This document shows, piece by piece, positions 26,706-35,595 of a stretch of DNA of 58,625 bases; position 1 is the first letter of the stretch, and each line of letters starts with the position of its first letter. The translations under genes were made by a program, and so were the position numbers. The notes beneath the pieces are model-generated. The model made no database searches, had not been told where the DNA came from, and was given only the letters and a program-made list of their open reading frames with translations. Source of the DNA: Gemmatimonadaceae bacterium (GTDB lineage Bacteria > Gemmatimonadota > Gemmatimonadetes > Gemmatimonadales > Gemmatimonadaceae); the NCBI GenBank assembly GCA_013361335.1, contig JABFYH010000047.1:1-58625 (forward strand), given 5' to 3'.

Positions 26706-28169
26706 GTGATCACGCCGGCGCTGGAGCTGACCGGCATCTCGAAGCGATTCGGTGCGGCCGTCGCGCTCAGCGATGCCTCGTTCACGCTGCGGCCGGGGAC
26801 GGTGCACGCCCTGCTCGGCGAGAACGGCGCCGGGAAGACGACGCTCATGCGGGTGGCCTTCGGCATGGTACGCCCCGATGCTGGGCGCATCCGGATCGAC
26901 GGCGACAGGATCGACCTCCGATCGCCCGCCGGCGCGATCGCCGCCGGTGTGGGCATGGTGCACCAGCACTTCACCCTCGTCCCGGCGATGACGGTGGCCG
27001 AGAACATCGCGCTCGGCGGCCATGGGCTCCTGCGACCTCGTGAGAGTGTCGCACGAGTGCGCGCCATCGCGTCGCTCACCGGGTTCGCGCTCGACCCGGA
27101 CGCCGTGATCGAGCGGCTGCCGGTCGGCGCCCAGCAGCGGGTGGAGATCGCCAAGGCGCTGGCCCGCGAGGCCCGCATCCTCATCCTCGACGAGCCGACC
27201 GCGGTGCTCGCGCCCGCCGAGGTGGACGAGCTGCTGGCGTGGCTGCGTCGGTATGTGGCCGAGGGGAATGCCGCGGTCGTCATCACGCACAAGCTGCGAG
27301 AGGCGCTGTCGGTGGCGGACGACGTCACCGTCCTTCGCCACGGGCGCGTGGCGCACGCGGGAGCGATGGCTGCGACGTCGGCCGGTGCGCTCACTGCCGC
27401 GATGCTGGGCTCGGACGCGGCGCCGGCGCCGGTGAGCGTGCCTGGAGCTCCAACGGCTGCGGAGCAGCGGATGGTAGTCTTTTGCGCCAAAGCCCTGCGC
27501 ATTCGCGATGACCACGATGTCGAGCGCGTGCACGATGCGACGTTCACGGTCCACGGTGGCGAGATCGTCGGCGTCGTGGGTGTGGAAGGTGCCGGACAGC
27601 GTGAGCTGCTCCGCGCCCTCGCCGGCCGCCGGGAGCCCACCGCCGGCACGCTGACGCGTCCGTCGACGGTGGGGTTCGTGCCCGACGACCGGCACGAGGA
27701 CGCGGTCCTCCTGGACCGGCCGCTCGTCGAGAACGTGGCGCTGCGTGGTGCCGGCGTGCGGCGCGGGCGAATGGCCTGGTCCACCTTCGCGGCGCGGACG
27801 ACCGCGCTGCTTCGCGACTACGACGTGCGCGGGCCCGGCGCTCGCGCCCCGATGCGCGCGCTCTCCGGCGGCAACCAGCAGAAGCTCGTCCTGGCGCGCG
27901 AGCTCGATGATGCCGCGCAGGCACCCGGCGCACCGTCGGCGATCGTCGCCGAGAACCCGATGCGCGGGCTCGACGTGCGCGCCGCCGCGGAGGTGGCGGC
28001 GCGTCTGCGGGAGGCACGCGATCGCGGCGCCGCGGTGATCCTCTACTCGAGCGATCTCGACGAGGTGTTGTCGCTGGCGTCGCGGGTGCTCGTCGCCTAC
28101 GCCGGCGTCGTGCGCGAAGTGCCCGCCGTGCGCGACGTCGTCGGGCGGGCGATGCTCGGTCTCGACTGA
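26706..28169 (+). CDS. BMP/nucleoside ABC transporter ATP-binding protein (duplicated)
   Basis: A 487-residue protein with two ABC domains, like the ATPases of the NupA/YufO group. Domain 1 has GENGAGKTTL (about 38-47), VHQHFTLVPAM, LPVGAQQRVEIAKAL and LILDEPTAVL. Domain 2 has the degenerate Walker A GVEGAGQREL typical of this group, LSGGNQQKLVLAREL and AENPMRGLDV. The start GTG 26706 lies 13 nt after the Nif3 gene. The permease genes are not directly downstream: an opposite-strand MFS gene intervenes. Confidence 0.88.
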   Translation: MITPALELTGISKRFGAAVALSDASFTLRPGTVHALLGENGAGKTTLMRVAFGMVRPDAGRIRIDGDRIDLRSPAGAIAAGVGMVHQHFTLVPAMTVAENIALGGHGLLRPRESVARVRAIASLTGFALDPDAVIERLPVGAQQRVEIAKALAREARILILDEPTAVLAPAEVDELLAWLRRYVAEGNAAVVITHKLREALSVADDVTVLRHGRVAHAGAMAATSAGALTAAMLGSDAAPAPVSVPGAPTAAEQRMVVFCAKALRIRDDHDVERVHDATFTVHGGEIVGVVGVEGAGQRELLRALAGRREPTAGTLTRPSTVGFVPDDRHEDAVLLDRPLVENVALRGAGVRRGRMAWSTFAARTTALLRDYDVRGPGARAPMRALSGGNQQKLVLARELDDAAQAPGAPSAIVAENPMRGLDVRAAAEVAARLREARDRGAAVILYSSDLDEVLSLASRVLVAYAGVVREVPAVRDVVGRAMLGLD

Positions 28170-28179
28170 GCTCCGCTCG

Positions 28180-29412
28180 TCAGACGCGCAGGCGTCGAAT
28201 GGCCGCGATCCCGATCGCCGGACCGAGCGCGAGGACGGGAAATGCGTACTGCCATCCGAGCCGTCCTGCGACGACCGGCACGAGCTGCACCGTGATCGAG
28301 GTGAGGAGAAAGCCGATCGACGTCTGCAGCGTGAGCGCGGTCCCGATGGCGTGCGGCGCGACCACGCGCGTGACGAGCGTCGAGAACTGCGCGCTGTCGG
28401 CGATCACCGCGACGCTCCAGAGGAGCAGGAGCGGAACGAGCAGCAGCGGTGAGCGGCCGAAGACGAAGGGGGTGGCCAGCGCACAGGCGCCGCTCACCGC
28501 CATCGCATAGACGACCAGGCGCACGTAGCCCACCCGATCCGCCAGCTCGCCGCCCAGCACGCATCCCACCGCACCCACGGCGAGCACCGTGAAGGAGAGC
28601 AACGCAATCCACGACGCCGATGCGGCGGACGCGCCCGTCGCGCCGGCGCGCGCCAGCTCGCTGGCGGCGAGAAAGCTCGGCACCCAGATCCAGCATGCAT
28701 AGAGCTCCAACATGTGTCCGGAGTATCCGCCGAGCACTCGGCGATACCCCGCGTCGCGGAGCACCGTGCCGACCAGCGCGAGGTCGAATGGGCGGCGCGG
28801 GAAGGGCGCGGGACCGTCGGCGTAGCATGCGCCCACGAGCGCCGCGGCCACCAGCGCCAGCCCCGACGCGGCGAGGACGACCTGGGCGACGCCGGTGCCC
28901 GGAAGGGCGTGAATCAGGAAGGGCAGGGCCTTGCCGATGGTCAGCGCGCCGACGACGACGCCGATGGCGAGGCCGCGACGCGCGCGGAACCAGGTCGCGG
29001 CCATCTTCATCGCGGGTGGGTACACCCCGGCCAGGCACACCCCCGTGAGCGCACGGCACAGCAGCGCGGTGCGGTAGCCCGGAGCAGCCAACAGGGACGC
29101 GTTGGCGACGGCGGCAGCGACCGCGCAGACGCTGAAGTACGCGCGGGCGGGCACGACGTCGGCCAGGTTGAGCAGCGCCGCGAGCGCCGTCCCTCCCACG
29201 AAGCCCAGCTGCACCACGGTGGTCAGCCACCCCGTCTCCGCCGGCGTCAACGCCCACCGGGTGGCCAGCTGCGGCGCGACCGCATTCGCCGCGAACCACA
29301 CGCACATCCCGAGCAGCTCGGCGAGCGCGATGAGCGCGAGCATGCGCCAGCGGCGAGCATCCTCCGCTGCCGGCAGAGACGGCAGGGCCGCATCTTGTTC
29401 GCGGGCGTGCAT
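28180..29412 (-). CDS. MFS transporter
   Basis: A 410-residue permease with about twelve TM helices. MFS features are GWLTTVVQLGFVGGTALAALLNLADVVPAR (about 45-74, loop 2-3), CRALTGVCLAGVYPPAMKM (TM4), RARRGLAIGVVVGALTIGKALPFL and LGGELADRVG in the second half. The substrate is unknown. It lies on the opposite strand inside the nucleoside ABC gene cluster and is divergent from the permease genes by 50 nt. ATG 29412 is preceded at 8 nt by TAGACT instead of a Shine-Dalgarno. Confidence 0.85.
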   Translation of the reverse strand: MHAREQDAALPSLPAAEDARRWRMLALIALAELLGMCVWFAANAVAPQLATRWALTPAETGWLTTVVQLGFVGGTALAALLNLADVVPARAYFSVCAVAAAVANASLLAAPGYRTALLCRALTGVCLAGVYPPAMKMAATWFRARRGLAIGVVVGALTIGKALPFLIHALPGTGVAQVVLAASGLALVAAALVGACYADGPAPFPRRPFDLALVGTVLRDAGYRRVLGGYSGHMLELYACWIWVPSFLAASELARAGATGASAASASWIALLSFTVLAVGAVGCVLGGELADRVGYVRLVVYAMAVSGACALATPFVFGRSPLLLVPLLLLWSVAVIADSAQFSTLVTRVVAPHAIGTALTLQTSIGFLLTSITVQLVPVVAGRLGWQYAFPVLALGPAIGIAAIRRLRV

Positions 29413-29420
29413 GGGGCGAC

Positions 29421-29426
29421 AGTCTA
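29421..29426 (-). promoter_or_regulatory. Putative -10 box of the MFS gene
   Basis: On the minus strand TAGACT ends 8 nt before ATG 29412, giving a near-leaderless transcript. Confidence 0.35.
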
Positions 29427-29462
29427 CATCCGCGCGCGCCGCGCTGCCTCCACCACCCATCG

Positions 29463-30521
29463 ATGTCCGCTCTCCGCTCGATCCTGCTCGCTGCCGTCGT
29501 GATGGGTGCCATCCTGCTCACGACGGCATTGCTGCTCGCCGCCGGCGGATACGACGTGCGGACCGCGCTCGCCGCACTGTGGACGGGGTCCGTGGGGTCG
29601 TGGTACTCCCTCACCTCCGCCACGCTCGTGCGCGCCGTGCCCCTCATGTTGAGTGGGTGCGCCGTGGCGATCGCCTTCCGCGCCGGTGTGTTCAACATCG
29701 GTGCGGAAGGACAGCTCCTTGCGGGTGCGGCGGCCGCCACCGCCGTGGCGCTAGGTCTGCCGTCGCTGGGGGTCGCCACGCTGGTGCTCGCCCTCGCGCT
29801 CGGCGCGGCCGGGGGCGCCGCTTGGGCCGGTATCGCGGCGTTGCTCCGGGCGCGCTTCGGGGTGCTCGAGGTGATCAGCACGATCATGCTGAACTTCGTG
29901 GCGCTGTACGGCGTGTCGTATCTCGTCCGTGGTCCGCTGCAGGAGCCCACGCACGCATATCCGCAGACGATGCCGATCGCCCCCACGGTCCGCCTCGTTC
30001 AGATTCCCGGTGCGGGACGCCTCCACGTCGGTCTGCTGCTCGCGGTGGGCGCCGCAGTCGCGGCGGGATGGATGCTGCGCTATACCGCGTCGGGGTTTCG
30101 GCTGCTCGCGGTGGGCGAGAGTGCATCGGCGGCGGCAAGCGCGGGCCAGATCGACGTCGGAGCCGTGACGACGCGCGCCTTTCTGGTGAGCGGCGCGCTG
30201 GCTGGCGTCGCTGGTGCCGTCGAGGTGCTCGGCGTCACCTACGCGCTGTACGAGAACATCTCGCCAGGCTACGGATACACCGCCATCGCGGTGGCGCTGC
30301 TGGCGGGGCTGGATCCATGGCGCGTCATCCTCTCGGCCACCCTGTTCGCCGCGCTCGAGGCGGGGGCCGGCGCCATGCAGCGGGATGCCGGAGTGCCGTC
30401 GACGCTCGTGTCGGTCGTGGAAGCGCTGCTCATTCTCGCCGCGGTCGGCGCCCAGGCGCTCCGCATGCGAGCCGGCGGCCTTTCCGAAGCGGCCGCGCAA
30501 CCGCCGGAGCAGCCAGCGTGA
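29463..30521 (+). CDS. BMP/nucleoside ABC transporter permease 1
   Basis: A 352-residue inner-membrane permease of the BPD_transp_2 family (YufP/NupB-like). There are about nine TM helices. The conserved NIGAEGQLLAGA (about 79-90) and EVISTIMLNFVALYGVSYLV (about 137-156) identify the family; the C-terminal GYTAIAVALLAGLDPWRV and LILAAVGAQ segments follow. Its 3' end overlaps the second permease by 4 nt (GTGA). It is separated from its ATPase gene by the minus-strand MFS gene and therefore needs its own promoter in the 50-bp divergent gap. Confidence 0.9.
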   Translation: MSALRSILLAAVVMGAILLTTALLLAAGGYDVRTALAALWTGSVGSWYSLTSATLVRAVPLMLSGCAVAIAFRAGVFNIGAEGQLLAGAAAATAVALGLPSLGVATLVLALALGAAGGAAWAGIAALLRARFGVLEVISTIMLNFVALYGVSYLVRGPLQEPTHAYPQTMPIAPTVRLVQIPGAGRLHVGLLLAVGAAVAAGWMLRYTASGFRLLAVGESASAAASAGQIDVGAVTTRAFLVSGALAGVAGAVEVLGVTYALYENISPGYGYTAIAVALLAGLDPWRVILSATLFAALEAGAGAMQRDAGVPSTLVSVVEALLILAAVGAQALRMRAGGLSEAAAQPPEQPA

Positions 30522-31432
30522 CCGGTGCCGAGGTGGTGGCGCCCGTCCTCGCCGCAACGATCCGCACGGCCACACCACTCGCCCTCGCGGCGCTCGGCGA
30601 GCTGCTCGTCGAGCGCGCCGGCCTGATCAACATCGGCCTCGAAGGCGCCATGCTCGCCGGCGCGTTCGGCGCGCTCGTCGGGGCAACGAGTGGGGGCGTC
30701 GCCGGTGGATATGCGGGCGCGATGGCCGGTGGGCTGCTGGTGGCGGCGCTCTTCGCCCTGTGCGTGGTCTGGCTCCGGGCGGATCAGATCATCACCGGGA
30801 CGGCTCTCACACTACTCAGCGTGGGCGCCACCGGAACGTTGTATCGCGCGCTCTATGGCAGCAGCGGAGCAGCGCTCACCCTGCCGACGAGCGGGACGTG
30901 GCCGATCCCCGGACTCTCGTCGCTGCCGATCATCGGCCCCGCGCTCTTCGCGCAGCCGGCGGTGACGTACATCGTGTACCTGCTTGTCCCCGCGCTCGCG
31001 TGGTGGCTCGCCCGCACCCAGGCGGGGCTCGCGTTGCGCGCCATCGGCGAACGGCCTCCTGCCGCCGAGGCGGCCGGCATCTCGATCGATCGCCTGCGCA
31101 CCCTGGCGGTCCTCGCCGGCGGTGCGCTGGGCGGTCTCGCCGGGGGAACGCTGGTGCTCGCCCAGGCCGGCACCTTTGCCGAGAACATGTCGGCCGGTCG
31201 GGGCTTCATCGCGATCGCCATCGTGGTGCTGGGGCGGTGGCGTCCATTCGGCGTGGCGTTCGGCGCGCTGCTGTTCGGGGCGGCCAGCGCCCTTCAGTTC
31301 GCGTTTCAGGCGATGGGGTGGAGCGCGCCGTATCAGCTTTTTCTCGTCATCCCTTATCTGCTCACCCTGGCCGCGCTCGCCGGCGCGGTGGGTCGAGCTC
31401 GTGCGCCGGCGGCGCTGGGCAAGCCGCTCTAG
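30518..31432 (+). CDS. BMP/nucleoside ABC transporter permease 2
   Basis: A 304-residue permease of the same family (YufQ/NupC-like). LINIGLEGAMLAGAFGAL (about 36-53) mirrors the NIGAEG motif of permease 1. ADQIITGTALTLLSVGATGTLY, AGISIDRLRTLAVLAGGALGGLAGGTL and AENMSAGRGFIAIAIVVLGRWRP are also family-typical. The start is GTG 30518, overlapping the stop of permease 1. Together with permease 1, the duplicated ATPase and the BMP lipoprotein it forms one importer, probably for nucleosides. Confidence 0.9.
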   Translation: MTGAEVVAPVLAATIRTATPLALAALGELLVERAGLINIGLEGAMLAGAFGALVGATSGGVAGGYAGAMAGGLLVAALFALCVVWLRADQIITGTALTLLSVGATGTLYRALYGSSGAALTLPTSGTWPIPGLSSLPIIGPALFAQPAVTYIVYLLVPALAWWLARTQAGLALRAIGERPPAAEAAGISIDRLRTLAVLAGGALGGLAGGTLVLAQAGTFAENMSAGRGFIAIAIVVLGRWRPFGVAFGALLFGAASALQFAFQAMGWSAPYQLFLVIPYLLTLAALAGAVGRARAPAALGKPL

Positions 31433-31448
31433 CTCGTGGTGCGCGCGG

Positions 31449-32402
31449 TCAGCTGCAGCTGATGGCGCCGCTCGACCATCGCGCTCGCCAGCGACGCGCG
31501 CCCGCGCGCTCGATCATGCGATACGAGATGCCCGCATCGTTGTCGCGCGCGACGACGAAGAACGGGGGGCCGCCGGCCAGCCGCCCACCGGCGAGCACCT
31601 CGGGGGTGATCACCGCCTCTTCCTTGCCGAAGTCGCGCTCCACATACGCCAGCTGGTAGGGGCCCGTCGTGGCACCGCTGTCGCGTTCGGCGATGAGCAG
31701 CGTCTGCTCTTCGCGCGGGTTGGCTTCCTGGTTCACGCGGCGCACCAGGTGCGCGACCAGCCCTTGCACGCCTGGCGCCGCGGTGAACCGACGGATGTCG
31801 TGCGCCGTGAACCGGAGTCCCTGGAACGCCGCGTCGGTCGGCAGCGTGACGGTCGATGCGAGACGCGACGCCTCCGCCGCCAGGGCCATGCTGTCACGCG
31901 CCGACAACACCTCCACCGAGTCGAGCGCGATGGGCGATATGCGAGCGTTCACGAAGCCGACGCCCCAGGCGGTCACGGAGTCCGGCTGCAGCGTACGCAG
32001 CGGCCAGCGCTCGCACTCATCCGTGCCGTCGCCCGACGGGGCGCCCAGCAGGCCGGTGAGCAGGGCACCCCCACGTCCGACGAGGGTGACCGGGAGCTGC
32101 CGCATGCTCGCCGAGTCGAGTTGCGCCACCGCATCGCTATCGTCTGCCGTCGGGTACAGCGCGATCGCTTCATCGCGGGCCGGCCCCTGGATGAGCAGCG
32201 CCGGGCCGGCGGCGCCGTTCCACCCACTCTCCACGCGCCGGCGCGCCGCGGAGTCCGCCGCGCCCGACAGGGGCGGCGCGGCCGACTCGGAGCGCGACGG
32301 GGTCGGACGCCGCTCGCACGCGACCAGCAGCAGAGCAAGGGCAACCGGCGCGACGGCGCGCCGACGCGGCGGGACGACCGGGGAAAAGCGGCAGAACGGC
32401 AT
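31449..32402 (-). CDS. Hypothetical lipoprotein
   Basis: A 317-residue protein with a basic N-terminus, hydrophobic segment and lipobox LLLVAC (Cys about 29), so probably a membrane-anchored lipoprotein. No domain is recognised. The central part repeatedly contains acidic Ser/Asp stretches (RDEAIALYPTADDSDAVAQL) and a C-terminal strand-rich region (FFVVARDNDAGISYRMIERAG). It is convergent with permease 2, with a 16-nt gap, and divergent from the MFS/UMF1 gene. Confidence 0.65.
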   Translation of the reverse strand: MPFCRFSPVVPPRRRAVAPVALALLLVACERRPTPSRSESAAPPLSGAADSAARRRVESGWNGAAGPALLIQGPARDEAIALYPTADDSDAVAQLDSASMRQLPVTLVGRGGALLTGLLGAPSGDGTDECERWPLRTLQPDSVTAWGVGFVNARISPIALDSVEVLSARDSMALAAEASRLASTVTLPTDAAFQGLRFTAHDIRRFTAAPGVQGLVAHLVRRVNQEANPREEQTLLIAERDSGATTGPYQLAYVERDFGKEEAVITPEVLAGGRLAGGPPFFVVARDNDAGISYRMIERAGARRWRARWSSGAISCS

Positions 32403-32455
32403 GCGCGGTAATTTGGCGCGGCGCGAGGTGCCGTCAATCAGAACGTGGAGGACTC

Positions 32456-33883
32456 ATGCACGACCCATTGCCGTCCGCTGCCCATCCGATGCACCCCGGA
32501 ACCGGCCGCGCACCCGTGCTCGAGCGCGGGAGCTGGGCCCTGTACGACTTCGCGAACACCATCTTCTCGATGAACGTCGCGACGCTGTACTTCTCGGTCT
32601 GGCTCATCGCCGACCTGGGGGCGTCGAACCAGGCCTACGCACTCGGCAATGGCATCTCGTCGCTCCTCGTGGTGCTCTCCGTGCCCATCCTTGGCGCCCT
32701 CTCCGATGCGCGCCGCCGCCGCAAGCCGTGGGTGGTCGGCTTCACCATCGCCGCCTGCGTCGCCTGCGCGGCAATCGGAGTGTTCGGTCAGGAGACGCTC
32801 CCCATCGTGGGCGAAGGAACGATCAACGGCAGCACGGCCCCCGCCGGGTGGCATCCCACGATCGGCGCGTTCGGCTGGGTGCTGGCGGCGTTCATCGTCG
32901 CCAACTACTGCTACCAGGCCGCCCAACCTTTCTACAATGCGATGCTTCCGGAGCTCGTACCGCCGGACGAGCAGGGGCGGCTGTCGGGGATCGGCACGGC
33001 GGTGGGGTACATCGGGACGATCGTCGGGCTCCTGCTCGTGGTGCCCTTCTTCAACGGCGCCTTCCCGCTCATCGGAGCCATCCCGACCGCGATGCTCGCC
33101 ACGCTGCGGTCCATCGTGCCGTTCACGTCGCACGCCGGCCGGGTCTCCACCTTCGTGCCGACGGCGATCCTGTTTCTGCTCTTCTCGCTGCCGCTGTTCG
33201 TCTTCTGTCGTGATCGCCACCCGCGCACCGGTCGCATCGAGTGGCGCAAGGCCTTCGCCAACGTCGCCCATACGTTGCGCGACGCCCGTGACCATCATGG
33301 CGCGCTGCCGTTCATCGTCGCCTCCTTCCTCTATCAGGACGCGATCGGCACCATCGTGTCGTTCATGGCGCTCTACGCGGTCAAGGCCATGGGCTTCGCC
33401 AAAGGTGCCGAGACGACGTTGTTTCTCGTGCTGACGGTGCCGGCGATCTTCGGCAGCTACGCCGCCGGGCGACTCGTCGACCGCTTCGGTGCCAGGCGGA
33501 CGCTCGTCGTGTCGATCGTGTCGTGGATCGTGCTCCTCGTCGCGATGATCCTGGTCCCGACGCAGCAGGGTTTCTGGGTCGTCGGACTGTTCATCGGCCT
33601 GATCTTCGGCGCCGTGCCGACGGCCGAGCGGCCCATGCTGCTCTCGCTCGTGCCGGAAGAGGAGGCGGGCCGATTCTTCAGCCTCATGCTGCTCTCCTCC
33701 CGCGCCGCCGCCATCGCCGGCCCATGGGTGTGGGCGATGACGGTCGACGGCTTCGAGCCGACGCGGGGCACCGGCTTCGCCTACCGCGCGGCGGTGCTCA
33801 CCGTTGCGCTCATGTTCGCCGCGGCGCTGGTGCTGATGCGCTTCGTGCCCGACCGGCGCCCGCACCGTGACGCGTCCGCATGA
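32456..33883 (+). CDS. UMF1/Atg22-type MFS transporter
   Basis: A 475-residue permease of the UMF1 family. The N-terminus WALYDFANTIFSMNVATLYFSVW (about 27-49) is the family hallmark. PILGALSDARRRRKPWVV (loop 2-3), QPFYNAMLPELVPPDEQGRLSGIGTAVGYIG, SFLYQDAIGTIVSFMALYA and VDRFGARRTLV also fit. Yeast Atg22 relatives export amino acids; bacterial substrates are unknown. A GGAGG ribosome-binding site precedes ATG 32456. The 3' end overlaps the acyltransferase gene by 17 nt. Confidence 0.88.
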   Translation: MHDPLPSAAHPMHPGTGRAPVLERGSWALYDFANTIFSMNVATLYFSVWLIADLGASNQAYALGNGISSLLVVLSVPILGALSDARRRRKPWVVGFTIAACVACAAIGVFGQETLPIVGEGTINGSTAPAGWHPTIGAFGWVLAAFIVANYCYQAAQPFYNAMLPELVPPDEQGRLSGIGTAVGYIGTIVGLLLVVPFFNGAFPLIGAIPTAMLATLRSIVPFTSHAGRVSTFVPTAILFLLFSLPLFVFCRDRHPRTGRIEWRKAFANVAHTLRDARDHHGALPFIVASFLYQDAIGTIVSFMALYAVKAMGFAKGAETTLFLVLTVPAIFGSYAAGRLVDRFGARRTLVVSIVSWIVLLVAMILVPTQQGFWVVGLFIGLIFGAVPTAERPMLLSLVPEEEAGRFFSLMLLSSRAAAIAGPWVWAMTVDGFEPTRGTGFAYRAAVLTVALMFAAALVLMRFVPDRRPHRDASA

Positions 33884-35291
33884 CCTGATGCTCTACCGGA
33901 TCCTCCGCGCCGCGGCGAGGGTCGCGCTGCGCTGGTACTACGGCGACATCATCGTCCAGGGCGGCGAGCGGATTCCGCCGCGCGGGCCGCTCGTCATCGC
34001 GTCGAATCACCCCAACGCCCTGGTCGACGCACTGCTCGTGAGCACCACTCTGCGCCGCCCGGTGCGCCTCACCGCCAAGGCGACCCTCTTCGAGCATCCG
34101 CTGCTCGCCCCGGTGCTTCGCGCGGTCGGCGTGGTGCCGCTCCGCCGCGCGAAAGACGAGCTCGCGGCCCGACGGAGCGGCGCCGTCTCCGGCGCGCCCT
34201 CCATCGGGCGGAATGCGGAGAGCTTTCAGCAGGTGACGGCGGCGCTCGTCCAGGGCGGCGCGGTGCTCGTCTTTCCGGAAGGCATCAGCCACGACGAGCC
34301 GGCACTCGCACCGTTGAAGACTGGCGCTGCCCGGATGGCCCTCGCCGCCTCGGAGGCGGGCGCGGACGGACTGCGCCTGCTCCCGCTCGGACTGATCTTC
34401 GAGCGCAAGGAGGCGCCGCGCAGTCGCGTGTTGGTGCGCGTCGGCGAGCCGATCGATGTCGGGGCGTGGCGCACACGCCCCGACGCGTCTCGCGATGCGG
34501 CTGGCCTGACGGCCGACCTGGATGCGGCGCTGCGCCGAGTGACGCTCAACTTCGCGAGCGAAGCGCGGGCGGAGCGCGCCGTCGCGCTCGCCCGCGCCCT
34601 TGCGGCCCTCACCGACGAGGCTCCACCTCCCGTGGCCGTCCCGCGCTCGCTCGCCATGGAGGCCGAGCTGGCGCGTCGCATCGATACGGCGACCGACGCG
34701 CTCCAGACCGCTCCGCCGGAGGTCGTCGCGCTCGCCGATCGTTTCATCGCGCGCCTGCAGGCGCTCGAAGGGCGTCTCCATGCGCGCGGCGTGGCGCTGA
34801 GCGACATCCGGGTCTCTCCGCGGCTTCGGCATGGTGCGCGCTTTCTCATGCGTGAAGGCCTGTTCCTCGTCGCCACGCTGCCGGTCGCGCTCCTTGGCCG
34901 CGTGATGCACTGGATCCCGTTGCGTGTGGCGCGCGCGTTGGCGATGCGCCCGCTGACGCGCGATCCGTCGCGCGATCAACCCGCCATGCGCACGATCGTG
35001 CTCGGGCTGGCGTGTGTGCTGGTCTGGTATGTCGTCCAGGCGGCGCTGGGGACGTGCTGGTTCGGCGTGGTCGCCGGCCTGCTCTGGGTCGTCGTCCTGG
35101 CGTTCGCTGGCCACGTCGACTTCGTGGTCGGCGACCGGCGGCGGCGCGCCTGGCAACGCGCACGCACCTACCTCGCGCTCCGCGCCGATCCCGCGCTCGG
35201 CCACGACGCCCTCATCGAGATCGGCGCGCTCGTCGCCGATGGCCTCGCGCTCGAGGCGGCGTTGCTCCAACCCCATGCGAGCGGACGCTAG
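33867..35291 (+). CDS. PlsC-type 1-acylglycerol-phosphate acyltransferase-like protein
   Basis: A 474-residue protein with an N-terminal acyltransferase domain: SNHPNALVDALL (about 50-61, HxxxxD motif), VPLRRAKDE (about 90-98) and LVFPEGISHDEPAL (about 134-147, FPEG motif). The rest is helical with TM segments at about 325-345 and 375-410. It may acylate lysophospholipids at the inner membrane. The start GTG 33867 is inside the preceding gene, so the two are probably coupled. Its last 4 nt overlap the convergent DUF4031 gene. Confidence 0.83.
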   Translation: MTRPHDLMLYRILRAAARVALRWYYGDIIVQGGERIPPRGPLVIASNHPNALVDALLVSTTLRRPVRLTAKATLFEHPLLAPVLRAVGVVPLRRAKDELAARRSGAVSGAPSIGRNAESFQQVTAALVQGGAVLVFPEGISHDEPALAPLKTGAARMALAASEAGADGLRLLPLGLIFERKEAPRSRVLVRVGEPIDVGAWRTRPDASRDAAGLTADLDAALRRVTLNFASEARAERAVALARALAALTDEAPPPVAVPRSLAMEAELARRIDTATDALQTAPPEVVALADRFIARLQALEGRLHARGVALSDIRVSPRLRHGARFLMREGLFLVATLPVALLGRVMHWIPLRVARALAMRPLTRDPSRDQPAMRTIVLGLACVLVWYVVQAALGTCWFGVVAGLLWVVVLAFAGHVDFVVGDRRRRAWQRARTYLALRADPALGHDALIEIGALVADGLALEAALLQPHASGR

Positions 35292-35590
35292 CCGGGCTCG
35301 TTGCGGAGCGGTGGCGGGAGAAGAGGACCGCCCAGGTCCCAATGCCAGGCATCGCGACGGATGCCGGTGCGGGGATCCTTCAACGGCTTGAACTGCAGGC
35401 GGTCGGCGGGGATGCCCACGGCCGCCCCGTAGGCGAGCAGCAGTGCCTTGTCGGTGGAGACGAGATGCGCCATCGGCCGCCCCTTCCAGACATGGCGATG
35501 CATCCACAGCCCACCCTCCATGGCGTGGATCATCCCCTCGCGTCGCAGACGGAACTCGCGGTATGGCGGAGCGGCCGCAGATCGAGACAC
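35288..35590 (-). CDS. DUF4031-like protein
   Basis: About 100 residues: MIHAMEGGLWMHRHVWKGRPMAHL... The WKGRPMAHLVSTDKALLLAYGAAVG segment and terminal HWDL resemble DUF4031 (WRGR.WAHL...ELH.FA..G...HYDL). Function is unknown. GTG 35590 follows the polA stop by 5 nt and has GAGGGG as ribosome-binding site; ATG 35533 is the alternative. It is probably cotranscribed with polA. Confidence 0.6.
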   Translation of the reverse strand: MSRSAAAPPYREFRLRREGMIHAMEGGLWMHRHVWKGRPMAHLVSTDKALLLAYGAAVGIPADRLQFKPLKDPRTGIRRDAWHWDLGGPLLPPPLRNEPG

Positions 35591-35595
35591 GCCCC

